From Oryzias latipes (taxonomy: Eukaryota; Chordata; Actinopteri; Beloniformes; Adrianichthyidae): a DNA stretch of 64,000 nucleotides. The stretch covers positions 27,414,823-27,478,822 of the forward strand of contig NC_019869.2 in the NCBI RefSeq assembly GCF_002234675.1. Direction: 5' to 3'. Position numbers and translations under genes: made by a program. A model generated the notes under the pieces. The model saw nothing but the letters and a program-made list of their open reading frames with translations. It made no database searches and was not told the DNA's origin. Shown piece by piece: positions 21,561 through 32,515 of the stretch (position 1 is its first letter; every line of letters begins with the position of its first letter).

Positions 21561-24500
21561 AAAATAAGAAATAAGTGTTGTGGAATCATCCACAACACTT
21601 TAGACATACCGGATCGGTCGAGGCCCGGGTTAACAACGACCGCCACCGATGCTGTTAACCTACAGGGTGTCGGTGGAAATTTGACTACTGTTGGTCGAAG
21701 AAAGAGGGGAGGCAGAAGGGTCCGTGGCCAGAGAGAGAAGGGAAAAGGCAGGAACATAGGTTTGAGAATAGGGACTCTTAACGTTGGCACAATGACAGGG
21801 AAAGGCAGAGAGCTGGCAGACATGATGGAGAGAAGGAAGGTAGATGTACTGTGTGTGCAGGAGACAAGGTGGACGGGCAGCAAGGCACGTAGTATTGGAG
21901 GAGGATACAAACTGTTCTATCATGGTGTTGATAGGAAGAGAAACGGGGTAGGTGTGATTCTGAAGGGGGAGTTTGTGAACAGTGTTCTAGAGGTGAAAAG
22001 AGTCTCAGACAGGATGATGAGCTTAAAGTTAGAAATTGAAGGGGTGATGGTGAATGTAGTCAGTGGGTATGCGCCACAGGTTGGCTGTGAGTTAGAAGTG
22101 AAGGAGAGATTCTGGAGTGAGTTGGATGAGGTCATAGAGAGTTTCCCCAGAGGAGAGAGAGTTGTTATTGGAGCAGACTTTAATGGACATGTTGGTGAGG
22201 CAATAGAGGTGATGAGGAGGTGATGGGCAGGTTTGGTGTGAAGGAAAGGAATCTGGAGGGACAGATGGTGGTGGACTTTGCAAAGAGGATGGAAATGGCT
22301 GTAGTCAACACTTACTTCCAGAAGAGAGAGGAACATAGAGTGACATACAGAAGTGGAGGTAGGAGTACTCAGGTGGACTACATCCTATGCAGACAAGGTC
22401 ATTTGAGAGAGGTTATTGACTGCAAAGTGGTGGTAGGAGAGAGTGTAGCCAGACAGCACCGCATGGTGGTGTGTAAGATGACTCTGGAGGTCAGGAAGAA
22501 GAAGAGAGGGAAAACAGAAAAGAAGACCAAGTGGTGGAAGCTACAGAATGAAGAAACTTGTGAGGAATTTAGGCAGAAGTTGATGCAGGTCCTGGGTGGT
22601 CAGGATGAGCTTCCAGATGACTGGGAAACTACAGCAGAGATTATCAGGGAAACAGGTGCTAGGTGTGTCATCTGGAAAGAGGAAAGACGGTAAAGAGACT
22701 TGGTGGTGGAATGAGGAAGTACAGGAATGCGTCCAGAGGAAGAGGCTAAAAGGAAGTGGGATGTAGAAAGGACTGAGGAAGGTAGACAGGAGTACAAGGA
22801 AGCGCAGCGTAGAGTGAAGAGAGAGGTGGCAAAGGCCAAACAGAAAGCTTACGATGAGCTATATGACAGGTTAGACACAAAGGAAGGAGAAAATGACTTG
22901 AACAGGCTAGCCAGATAGAGAGACAGAGATGGGAAGGACGTGCAACAGATAAGGGTGATTAAGGACAGAGATGGAAAGGTGCTAACAACCCAGGAGAGTG
23001 TACAGAAAAGATGGAAGGAGTATTTTGAGGAGCTGATGAACGTGGAAAATGACAGGGAAAGAAGGGAGGAAGATGTGGTTGTTGTGGAGCAGGAAGTAGC
23101 AGAGATTGGAAAGGATGAGGTTAGGAAGGCTCTGAAAAGGATGAAGAGCGGAAAGGCCGTTGGTCCTGATGACGTACCTGTGGAGGTATGGAAGTGCTTA
23201 GGAGAGACAGCAGTGGAATTTCTAACAAGGTTGTTCAATAGGATTTTAGAGAGTGAGAAGATGCCTGAGGAATGGAGGAGAAGTGTTCTGGTCCCAGTCT
23301 TTAAGAACAAGGGTGACATGCAGAACTGCAGCAACTATAGAGGAATAAAGTTGATGAGCCACACAATGAAGCTGTGGGAAAGAGTAGTGGAAGCCAGGCT
23401 TAGGAAGAAGGTGGAGATTTGTGAGCAGCAGTATGGTTTCATGCCCCATAAGAGCACCACTGATGCCATTTTTGCTTTGAGAATGTTGATGGAAAAGTAC
23501 AGAGATGGTCAGAAGGAGCTCCATTGTGTGTTCGTAGATTTAGAGAAGGCGTATGACAGGGTGCCGAGGGAGGAGCTGTGGTACTGTATGAGGTCGTCTG
23601 GAGTGGCAGAGAAGAATTGTCAGAGTGGTTCAGGACATGTATGAGAGAAGTATGACGGTGGTGAGATGTGCTGTAGGTCAGACAGAGGAGTTCAAGGTGG
23701 AGGTGGGACTACACCAAGGATCAGCTTTGAGTCCCTTTTTGTTTGCTATGCTGATGGACAGGCTGACAGACGAGGTAAGACAGGAATCTCCCTGGACAAT
23801 GATGTTTGCGGATGACATCGTAATTTGCAGTGAGAGTAGAGAGCAGGTGGAGGAACAGCTAGAGAGGTGGAGGTTTGCTCTGGAAAGAAGAGGCATGAAG
23901 GTCAGTCGTAGTAAGACAGAATACATGTGTCTGAACGAGAGGGATCAAGGTAGAAGCGTTAGGTTACAGGGGGCTGAGGTGAAGAAGGTGCAGGAGTTTA
24001 AGTACTTGGGGTCAACAGTTCAGTGTGATGGGGAGTGTGGAAAAGAGGTGAAGAGGCGAGTGCAGGCAGGTTGGAGCGGTTGGAGGAAAGTGTCAGGAGT
24101 GTTGTGTGACAGAAGAGTGTCAGCAAGATTCAAAGGAAAGGTGTACAAGACAGTGGTGAGACCAGCTCTGCTCTATGGGTTAGAGACGGTAGCAGTGAGA
24201 CAGAGACAAGAGGCTGAGATGGAGGTAGCGGAGATGAAGATGTTGAGGTTCTCCTTAGGAGTGACCAGGTTAGACAGGATAAGGAACGAGTACATCAGAG
24301 GGACGGCTCATGTTGCCTGTGTTAGCGACAAAGTCAGAGAAGCCAGACTGAGATGGTTTGGACATGTTCAGAGGAGGGACAGTGGATATATTGGTAGAAG
24401 GATGTTGGAGATGGAGCTGCCTGGCAGGAGGGCAAGAGGACGGCCAAAGAGGAGATACATGGATGTCTTAACAGAGGACATGAAGTTGGCTAATGTTAGG

Positions 24501-24585
24501 GTAGAAGATGTTCATGATAGAGTGAGGTGGAAAAGGATGATTCGCTGTGGCGACCCCTGATGGGAAAAGCTGAAAGAGAAAGAAG
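21561..24585 (+). mobile_element. RTE-type LINE, complete insertion
   Basis: A 3-kb non-LTR element bounded by an 18-bp duplication. 21681-22223 and 22220-22693 encode the apurinic endonuclease (IGTLNVGTMTGKGRELADMM, VDVLCVQETRWTG, VVIGADFNGHVG, STQVDYILCRQ). 22727-22918 is linker. 22940-23644 and 23625-24560 encode RT: KSGKAVGPDDVPVEVWK, VFVDLEKAYDRVPREELW (motif A), GLHQGSALSPFLFAML (B) and MMFADDIVIC (C), then the RTE-type tail RIRNEYIRGTAHVACVSDKV, LRWFGHVQRRDSG and RRARGRPKRRYMDVL. The short 3' end (GGCGACCCCTGATGGGAAAAGC) is typical of RTE elements in fish (Expander-like). A stop at 22221, a stop near 22691 and a frameshift near 23630 break it, but it is the best preserved LINE in the window. 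Confidence 0.9.
21573..21600. repeat. Hairpin at the 5' end of the RTE element
   Basis: AAGTGTTGTGGA and TCCACAACACTT form a perfect 12-bp stem with loop ATCA, 12 bases inside the RTE 5' end. Confidence 0.85.
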
Positions 24586-24603
24586 ATTTGGAGAAATAAG
24601 CCC
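24586..24603 (+). repeat. Right target-site duplication of the RTE element
   Basis: Exact copy of 21543-21560; LINE A coding sequence continues directly after it. Confidence 0.95.
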
Positions 24604-24640
24604 CATTACATCAGAAAATCTCAACTAATTAAGGAAGGGG

Positions 24641-24821
24641 GGTCTAAGGGCAGGGATGCCAGTATAGCTTAGTTAGTTTGTTCGTTCATTTTAGTATTTT
24701 CCTATTGAACTCTTTGTATTTATGATCCTTTTGAGTTCATGTTTTACTTCGAAGCCCATCGAGACGACTGTTGTTGTGATTTTGGGCTATACAAATAAAA
24801 TTGAATTGAATTGAATTAATT
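24641..24821 (+). mobile_element. 3' tail of an L2-like LINE inserted in LINE A
   Basis: A short stretch ending TTTGGGCTATACAAATAAAA followed by four TTGAA-type units. This polyA-signal-like end with a short tandem tail is the usual 3' terminus of fish L2/Maui-type LINEs. LINE A coding sequence (KEGG... then MKTIDF) lies on both sides. Confidence 0.5.
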
Positions 24822-24942
24822 TGGGAGGTATGAAGACAATTGATTTTGAATCAATGGTTGGAACTTTTAGAATAAAATGTTTAGAAGAGTTTTTAGCTAA
24901 TCCTGACTCATTATGGTTTCATATTCCCCAAAACATCTTTAA

Positions 24943-25146
24943 CCCTTGTGCTATCCTAGGCACTTTACCATTGGGAGTTGGGTCATCTAGACCCACTAGA
25001 CAGTGCTCTGAACCTTTTTTCTTCAATGATTTGTGATCTTCACTGGTGTCCATGGATTACATGAAATCTTTCCACCTTTATCCACCTTTGTCATGGTAGG
25101 GAGAACACGTCAATGGAAGGGGGGGTCATCTAAAATAACACAAGGG
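24943..25146 (+). mobile_element. TTAA MITE copy 1 (piggyBac-like)
   Basis: A 204-bp element with ends CCCTTGTGCTATC and AACACAAGGG, flanked by TTAA on both sides (24939-24942, 25147-25150). Removing the element and one TTAA joins the LINE A frame exactly (NIFKKIGG), which proves the insertion and the TTAA duplication. No coding capacity. TTAA duplication and CCC...GGG ends fit the piggyBac superfamily. Confidence 0.88.
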
Positions 25147-25159
25147 TTAAAAAAATCGG

Positions 25160-25700
25160 TGGATTAGATTTTTTGTTGCGATGTGACTTTGAAACTTCCA
25201 ACTTCCTATAACAATTTCAGAATTTCACAAACAAGTACTTTTCTTTCTCCCAGAGGAGTTGGAGGAAGTGGCCGACGCCTCACTCCGCCACCCTTGTGAA
25301 ACAACAGAGTAATTACCACAAACAGGAAGAGATGTTTAATCAGAATTGGTTTGATCACAAGATTATTTTGCAGGCGATAGTCTTCATTCGAATGGTGAAA
25401 TTCTTAAATTAAGAGACTTCAACAGCAAATATGATATCGATTGTTCAATCAAGGAATTTCAAGAACCCTGCAGAGTAATTCCAGTTACTTTAATACATTT
25501 AATAAAAAACAATATTGCCTTCCAATGTTCAAGTTAAACTACCAGATTTAATCAAATAAAATTTACCGAAAATGTTTTGATAATAAAATAGTATGTTTAT
25601 TGCTTTTTTTGCATTACAACACACACTCAAAAACAAGCAAGAATTTAAAAATAAAAATGTAAAATTATATATATAGAATTTTTTTTTCAGACACTGTACA
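25160..25700 (+). mobile_element. LINE A C-terminal remnant and 3' end
   Basis: After the MITE, degenerate LINE A coding sequence continues (MFNQNWFDHKIILQAI near 25332-25380, LRDFNSKYDI-like text near 25405) and ends around 25560 in A/T-rich sequence with several AATAAA-like boxes. No other gene seen. Confidence 0.65.
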
Positions 25701-26903
25701 CTGACTCCCTCAGTGTTCGGTATTCAATATGAGTTTGAACACTTGAACACAAAACCTTGATATACTTTCTGAAGAGACTTTTTTTTTCTTCGAAAAATGA
25801 GTCGTTTAGTTCAGGCTGAAGTTTCAAACATTATATGTCAGACAGATCCATGCCTTCAACAAATGCTATAAATGGACTCCAAACAGCTTCAAACAAGTTC
25901 TTTTTTCCCTTTTAACAAAAATGTTCTACGTTCCATCGGCAGTACAGTTAACATCAGTTTAGTCCATTGTTTTAGTGTTGGTCCTGTGCAGTTTTTCCAG
26001 TTAATTGCTGTTGACCTTTTAGCCTGCAATAAACACATGTCTATAAGTGATTTTTCTGATCTAGAATATCTATTATTTTTGGGATAGATTCCCAAACCAA
26101 AAAAGACTGGTTCCAGTGTTATTTCTTTTGAGATAATTTGTTTGATAGCTTCTCTGATTACAGACCAGAACTGCTTTATTATTCTACAGTCCTATAGACA
26201 GTGAAAAAGTGTTCCTTTTTCCTCATTGCATTTTGAGCAAGTATCTGGAATGTTGACACTGAATTTATTTAATTTAACAGGCGTAATGTTAACTCGCATC
26301 AACCACTTATACTGTAAAAGCCTCAATCTTGAGTTTATTGTTTGCTTTTGTGCCTTTGTGCAGGCTACTCGCCATTATTCTACTGATATGTCTGTTCCTA
26401 GGTCTTTTCTCCATGCATCAAGTTTCATATTTGCCTTTTCTTTTGAGTTTGTAGGTGGGGTTTAGCTGTGAAAGCGTATTTTGTTCTGTCATGACTTGTT
26501 TTACACTTTACCAAACCTTGACTATGTTTTTAACCATTTGATTATTAGTTTTCTTGTTCAAGTTAGCTTCCAAGTCGGAAAATATATAAAGAGGTAAAGA
26601 TGGGATCCATTGTGGGGTATCTTTTTTTGTAAAATAGTATGTGTGCAGCCCAGTAATACCACATTATATTTGGGCATTCTAGTCCTCTTTCACTGTAAGG
26701 CAGATGAAGGAGCGATAGCCGTATCTTATATATTTTATCTTTCCATTTAAAACACAGAATCATTTGGTTTAGAGTTTCAAACCAACCGTCAGGAGGTGGC
26801 AAGGGGATATTTTGGAAAACATACAGTAGTTTTGGTAAAATGTTCATTTTGTAGACATTAATTCGACCTATCAGTTATGTAGAAAGCTGCATCCATTTAG
26901 TAA

Positions 26904-27108
26904 CCCTTGTGCTATCCTAGGCACTTTAACGTGAGGAGTTGGGTCATCTAGACCCACTAGACAGTGCCAATGAACCTTTTTTCTTCAATGATTTGTGATC
27001 TTCACTGGTGTCCATGGATTACATAAAATCTTTCCACCTTTATCCACCTTTGTCATGGTAGGGAGAACACGTCAATGTAAGGGTGGGGTCATCAAGATAG
27101 TACAAGGG
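26904..27108 (+). mobile_element. TTAA MITE copy 2
   Basis: Same 205-bp family inside LINE C. Ends CCCTTGTGCTATCC and TAGTACAAGGG. The flanks are GTAA and CTAA instead of TTAA, so they have changed or the site was atypical. Confidence 0.85.
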
Positions 27109-28195
27109 CTAATGCTGTAATTTATACCTTAAGTAATACAATCATAATTATTTTGAACTGTTAGTGCTATTTAATTATGGTGTAGCCGAATATGCGACCA
27201 TACTCTTCAATTAATTGCAGACAAGCAGGTATAGATGAGTCCATTTGCAAAATGTTTCACCAAAGCCAAATCTTGCTAAAACACTGAAAAGAAAAGGCCA
27301 TTGGACCTTATCAAAGGCCTTCTCTGCATCCAAAGTGATCCGCAGTGTCTTCCAGCCCATGGATGATATTTGACACTCTGCGAACATTGTGCAAGCCCTG
27401 GCGACCTAAAACGAAACCATTCTGATCCCTATGAACAACATGAGGGAGAGTATTCTGCAGACGCATATATAGCCAAACCTTTACATAGTATTTGTAGGTC
27501 AGAGTTTAGTAAACTTATAGGTCTCATGTTTTCACATTTATCACTTGGCTTTCCTGGCTTAGGTAGTAGAATGATTAGGGCACCGGTCATAGACTTAGGA
27601 AGGGTTCCGTTATGAAATGATTCTTGAAGCATGTCTAACATTGTCTTTAGGATTTAATGTTGAAATTTTTTATAAAAGTCTATTTGAAAACCGTCAGGTC
27701 CAGCCCTCATTCCAGAACGCATAATTTCGATGGCCTTTTTCATTTCCTCTACAGTTATATTATCTTCTAACTGCAGTTTGAAATCCTCTGGGATAACCAG
27801 TATAGGCAGTCTGTCAAGCAATGCATTTTGAGCTTCATGATTTACATGGTCAAAAGAGTCATAAAAATTGCAGAAGAAGTTTTTAAATTCAGTACTAATT
27901 TCCATTGGGTCCACTATGGTCGTGCCAATATTGTTAATTATTGAAGTTGTGGTTTTTTTGGGCCTCCAATTGTTTAATTTGCCAGGCTAAGATCTTTCCA
28001 GGTTTGTTTCCTTGATCATAGAAAGTTAGATTTAACCTCAGGACTTCTGAGGCTGCACGATCTGTTGATTCCTTATTATACTCAGCTCTCAAAATTTCTA
28101 ATTCTTTTTCAGCTTGCTGATCTTTATTTTTGTAAATTTTCTCCTCAGTTGTTCTTATTCTATGTTCTAATTGTATTCTTTTTTTGCGCAATTCT

Positions 28196-28485
28196 TGTCG
28201 GGACTCGAGAGGTGGACACAAGCGCGGGGCGCCAGAAAGCAGGTAAGAAGGATTTAATCACAAGACTATAATCAAGAAGGCAAGCAACCAAAACGATCCG
28301 GTGACAAGTACCAGCCAAACACAGAATATGTACCCTACAGTGAAGTGAAGACAGGTGCGAACCAGGTGCAAAAAATCACAGAATTAAAGACAGCAAACAT
28401 GAACAAGTAACCGGAAGTGTCAAATTAAAACCGGACGTGAAAAAGGAAAACAAATCTAAACCGCCCTGACCCCTGGTACCTGACA
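28196..28485 (-). mobile_element. Solo LTR in LINE C
   Basis: A 290-bp segment with ends TGTCGGGACTCG and GGTACCTGACA (TGTC...GACA) flanked by the exact 5-bp duplication ATTCT (28191-28195 and 28486-28490). LINE C coding sequence continues on both sides. The minus orientation is preferred because that strand has the GATTAAATCC stretch near its 3' part seen in fish LTRs. It is a solo LTR left by recombination. Confidence 0.85.
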
Positions 28486-29173
28486 ATTCTCTGGATTTTG
28501 ATGAAGTAAAGGAAATTATATGCCCTCTTAAAAAAGCTTTAAATGCATCCCATCTTACACTGGCTGATGTTTGAGTAGTGTTTATATTAAAATATTTATC
28601 AATTTTATTCCCTACAAATTCAACAAAATTTTCATTCTTAAGCCATTTTAGATGCAGACGCCACCTGGGTGGATCCATTTTAAGATTAAATGTTACATGG
28701 GGCATGGTCCGAGATTGTTATACTGTCAAAAAAACATTGTTTTATATTGGATAGTAGCTCTGCTGAAATTAAAAAAGTAATCTATGCCAGAGTATGAGCA
28801 ATAAGTTTTAGAATAACAAGAATACTCAATATCTTTGGGTCTTGTGTGCAGCCAGATATCTACCATTTTTAATTCCTTCATGAAATTCTGTAAATCGTTC
28901 CTACTTCTTTGGTGAGTTTGGTCAGATCCAGATGATCTATCCAAAGAGGGATCCAAGACACAATTCCAGTCGCCTCCTATGATACTATTTCCTGGGAGTG
29001 AAGAAATGGTTAAAAAAGGTTTGTAAAAAATTTGCCATCATCAATGTTAGGCCCATAGACATTCACCAGGTTGATAGTCTATTTTAGAATGGAACCTTGA
29101 AGAATCAGAAATCTTCCAGATGTATCTTTAATAACATTTAAGACTTGAAAAGGAAAAGATTTATGAATTAGAG

Positions 29174-30296
29174 CAGGGGTCGGGAACCTATGGCTCGCGA
29201 GCCATATATGGCTCTTTTGATGGTCACATGTGGCTCGCAGACAAATCTTTAATTATAGTTTTTTTTTTTCATTAGACCAGTCCTTCTCGGGCGCGATGCG
29301 ATGTCAGAGGCGCGCAGTAGTAGCAGTGCTTAGAGAGAGAAATCTGCGCCAGCGCTATCAGTTACTATTATCTATTATTTCACAGAGTTTGTACCAGCTG
29401 GAAACCTGTGAATTGACGTGCCTAAAACTACGCGCTCCCGTCTCTGAGAAAGAGCGCGCAGATGCGGGGACGGGATGTGTGAGGGAGAAAGCAGAGGGTG
29501 GGGGGGGGTTGTGGGGACAGGCAGCAGGTGAATCGCGCAGGGATTGTAAAAACGTAAAACCCGCTTCCCATCACTCACTGCAGCGTGTGAGTGTGTGTTT
29601 GGCTCCCCGTCTGCATGTGAGCAGTCTGTCTCACATCTACAGAACATTCAGACCTACGATGACGTTTAAAGTCTCAACGCCTGAACGAAGCAGAAACTCA
29701 CCACGTATCAACCAGACTAGACCATCAGCAAAACTACCACGAGAAATACTCATCATTTATTAGCAACAGAATAACAATGTTATTAAAAAGAATCCACAGA
29801 CTTATTTTACTTTAAAAATGTTAAAATTAAATCAAATGCACACATTCATTTGTATATTTAGTTTTAAACAAATTGTCGCGGACTGACTTGGATGGCTGTT
29901 GGGCCGCGTTAAAAGTTCTGGAGTTCATTGAACGCGTCAAGCAGAGATCTGATTGGCCCTCAGTTCTGTCGTTCAGCCTGTTGTTAGGTAGTTTGGACCA
30001 ATGGGGTTCAGCTATGGGCCGAATAAGGGAAATGGGAGGGCTGCAGCGGGAGCAGGGGAATATAAAGTTGGGAGAAGCGCTCTCGTGTCGGCGGGAGAGA
30101 TTCAGGAGTTGCTGAATTAATTGAACGGCGTTTGTTGCGGTCTGCAGTAATCGGAATAAAGAACTTTAAAAGAGGTTAAGTCTCCGTGCCTCAGTGTGGG
30201 GAAGGGACACTACATTATTGTATGGCTCTTTCGAAATTAAATTTCAAAATATGTGGCATTTATGGCTCTCTTGGCCAAAAAGGTTCCCGACCCCTG
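29174..30296. mobile_element. Non-autonomous hAT element in LINE C
   Basis: Ends CAGGGGTCGGGAACC and GGTTCCCGACCCCTG form a perfect 15-bp terminal inverted repeat. The 8-bp duplication AATTAGAG (29166-29173 and 30297-30304) is exact, as in the hAT superfamily. Subterminal repeats of ATGGCTC occur at both ends. The 1.1-kb interior has no transposase; a 177-codon plus-strand frame at 29230-29763 has no features I recognise. An LTR-like block lies inside at 29874-30214. Confidence 0.9.
29874..30214 (+). mobile_element. LTR-like block inside the hAT element
   Basis: The block begins TGTCGCGGACTGAC and ends GGGACACTACA. It contains TATAAAG at about 30062 and AATAAAG near 30156, as an LTR would. 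Clear target duplication is not visible. Confidence 0.4.
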
Positions 30297-30304
30297 AATT
30301 AGAG

Positions 30305-30947
30305 TGATGACGCCACATGCTCTTGAGATATGAGACGCTGAATATAAAGACTCCTGCCATCCTCTGCTTATTTTGACATTATCCTGTTATCCATAGGAAA
30401 ACAATGTCAGACCCAATATCTTTTATCTTATTCATAACCTGTTTAATTTTTTTGTTTTGTTCAAGCCCCTGCAGTTCCAAGATGTGCATATAATTTCAAA
30501 GTTTGTGTCACTTAAACAATTTTAGATAAAATTTGCTACATGTATAGACTGGTCTGAGAGGTAAAACAAACACAAACAATATCTAAAAAGAGATGAACAA
30601 CATAACATACAAAACCCCTTCCCCATTTTTCCCAGCTAACTGGGCAACCCCCTGATACATTCTGCTTCCGGCCGCAATCCATTACAAACCTATTTGTTTG
30701 TAAAATCAAACCCTTAACCCCATTCTCCTCTGCTAGCTTTAGGAGAAAGTTCTGTCCTTTAGAAATGCAATCAGATGCTCCGTTTACCGTTTTGTGTGAG
30801 GTATGTCATAAAAAATAAAATAAAAGTAAAAAGTTTAATATAAATAAAGTAAATGTATACATTTTCAATGTTAATAGTAACAAAAAGCAAGCGGCTACAA
30901 CTCTTAAATGTGTTAAACAGTTAAATAGTGTTAAAAATTGGGTAACG
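30305..30947. other. LINE C 5' part and unassigned sequence
   Basis: 30305-30480 is the start of the LINE C endonuclease (minus). From 30480 to 30947 I see A/T-rich sequence without a gene; minus-strand text such as GQNFLLKLAEENGVKGLI near 30760-30700 may be upstream LINE sequence. Confidence 0.4.
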
Positions 30948-31372
30948 CTTTCTTTTACAGTACAGTACTTACAGTGTACTTACATGGTATTCACATGGTA
31001 CTTATATTGTAACTACTGGGTACTTACAGGGTATTTACATGGTACTTATTATGGAATTTATTGGGTACTTACAGTGAGTTTACATGGTACTTTTTAATGG
31101 GACTTACTGGGTACTTTTTTGTGTCTTCTCTGTATTTACATGGTACTTGCTGTGTATTTATGTGGTACTATTTGGTTCATACTTATGTTGTACATACTGG
31201 GTATTTATTATATACTTACTGGGTATGTACATGTTGTGCAACAGTGTCTTTTGTGGTCTACCACATGTAGGAACAAGGTAAGTACAAATAAAGTACCTTG
31301 GCCTTTAGGTCTGCACTCACCACAGAAACCACCCCTTAAGTACGATGAAACTGGACTGTAAAAGAAAGTCAG
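30948..31372. mobile_element. Small DNA element with internal minisatellite
   Basis: Ends GGGTAACGCTTTCTTTTACAGT and ACTGTAAAAGAAAGTCAGCCCT share a 13-bp inverted repeat (TTTCTTTTACAGT). The interior is made of degenerate units like TTACATGGTACTTA and TTACTGGGTACTTA. Repetition gives open frames in all three plus phases, none of them a gene. Confidence 0.55.
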
Positions 31373-32050
31373 CCCTATTTCTACTCAACTACACGGTACT
31401 TTCAGTAGTAAATGCTGGGTATGTTCACGTGAAGTCATTTCTGCAATAGTTGCAGTCAAATCTATTGTATTTGTGTCTATATTACACTGGTGACAGGTGG
31501 GGTCGTGCTTTTTGTCCGCCGAAATTCCTTCAGCAGAGTTTAGTAACGGTGGAGGACTTCTTCAGGGTTTGTAACTGCAAGAAAAATCACAATACAATCT
31601 CAAATGAACATCAAAATATACTTTGGACTTCATAAAAGTCATTATGCTTTTTGTTACTTAATCATTTCTGTGATGAGTTTGATAAATCTCTGTGAAGTCT
31701 TTATTGCTTTGACTGCAATGCTTGAAATTAATCAATTATCCTCATTTATAAATATAATAGATTATCCACTCTTCACTTTTTTTGATGAAGTACAAAGTAT
31801 ATTTTAGCTACATTAAACAAAAACAACAAAAAAGAAAATAAAGGAAAAAATCAAAATTGCCATCAAAAAAATCTAATTTGCTTAGACTAACAATTACAAA
31901 AGTAATGTTTTCATAGGCAGTTGCTGTGTGTATTTCTTTTTTATAAAATATTATTTGCACCTACAATTTGCATTAGCATAAAACACATGGCAGTGTAAAA
32001 AAAAATTGCTTTAATATATGCTTTAATATATATATATACATATGTGTGTA
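31373..32050. other. No gene seen
   Basis: A/T-rich sequence with no recognisable coding or repeat structure apart from a TATATA run near 32028-32040. Confidence 0.5.
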
Positions 32051-32340
32051 CAGTAATCCCCCCGTATTTGCGGTACGTTCCTCACCCCCCCCCCGCAAAT
32101 AACGAAGATCCGCGAATAATTGACGCTGTTTTAAAACTCCCAGAGCCAGAGCCTCTGCAGAGTCAGAACCTTTTCCTGCCGTTTGGGTTCCTTTCCAGAA
32201 GCTGGAGGTGATGCAGGGCGTTTGGATGGCATCTTAAACGCATAAACAATACTTTACAGTAAATCGTTTTTCAAAATTCGCGGAATGAGCGCTGTTCTGC
32301 GCCTCACGCTTGTGACGTCACGTCATCTGCGGCCACCCGC
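32051..32340 (+). mobile_element. pogo/Tigger-like element fragment
   Basis: CAGTAATCCCCCCGTATTTG at the left resembles the conserved ends of Tigger/pogo-type mariner elements, followed by GCAAATAACGAAGATCCGCG. No matching right end and no transposase are visible. Confidence 0.4.
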
Positions 32341-32404
32341 AAATGGGCGAGGCGTGAATATTAAACCAGGAATGGGCGGGGGATTATATATAAATATTAG
32401 GCTA

Positions 32405-32515
32405 CAAAGTCGATCCTCTCGCGGGAGGAAGTGGCCAGGGCGAGGGAACTCTTTGCTTAGACTGCTGCCCCCGCGACCCGGTCCCAGATAAGCGGAGGAA
32501 TTTGGGTGGATGGAC
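32405..32515 (-). mobile_element. Dispersed LINE-derived fragment
   Basis: GGAAGTGGCCAGGGCGAGGG...CTGCCCCCGCGACCCGGTCC...GATAAGCGGAGG is a stretch repeated in many fish genomes, usually as part of a LINE 3' region. Only a short piece is present here; orientation is uncertain. Confidence 0.35.

Larger units (their letters stand above)
20650..25600 (+). pseudogene. L1/Tx1-type LINE A, RT to C-terminus, split by insertions
   Basis: Degenerate plus-strand LINE. 20650-21560 encodes RT pieces: YKLLALVYANRIERVVD near 20675, CGIRQGCPISPKIF near 21012 (motif B), FHLSQLADDTVFF near 21133 (motif C, ADD kept) and FSKASGLGLNL near 21205. An RTE element (21561-24585) interrupts it; the frame resumes at 24604 as HYIRKSQLIKEGG, is cut by a short LINE tail (about 24641-24821), continues as GGMKTIDFESMVGTFRIKCL to 24942, and after a MITE (24943-25146) goes on as KKIGGLDFLLRCDFE. 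The C-terminal part runs to about 25570. Many stops and frameshifts are present. The next LINE (C) abuts it tail to tail. Confidence 0.8.
25700..30480 (-). pseudogene. L1-type LINE C, endonuclease to C-terminus, split by insertions
   Basis: Minus-strand LINE reading from high to low coordinates. Endonuclease pieces: 30480-30300 (IKQVMNKIKDIGSDIVFL), 29100-28726 (VDIWLHTRPKDIEYSCYSK). Linker: 28705-28500 and 28190-27934 (RIRTTEEKIYKNKDQQAEKE). RT: 27914-27654 (EEMKKAIEIMRSGMRAGPDG), 27641-27429 ([20 protein letters not shown]), motif A near 27330-27260 (DAEKAFDKV-type, FLFSVLARFGFGETFCKW), then directly LQLIEEYGRIFGYTI near 27230-27185, so motifs B and C are missing. Thumb: 26847-26563 (MNILPKLLYVFQNIPLPPPD). 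C-terminus with CSKCNEEKGTLFHC near 26230. Interrupted by a MITE (26904-27108), a solo LTR (28196-28485) and a hAT element (29174-30296). Confidence 0.8.

Noticed and set aside
29230..29763. 177-codon frame inside the hAT element
   Set aside because: No similarity to hAT transposase or other protein I know; the region looks like an untranslated leader.
31061..31361. Three overlapping plus-strand frames of 65-80 codons
   Set aside because: Tandem repetition of a TACTTA-type unit explains open reading in all phases.
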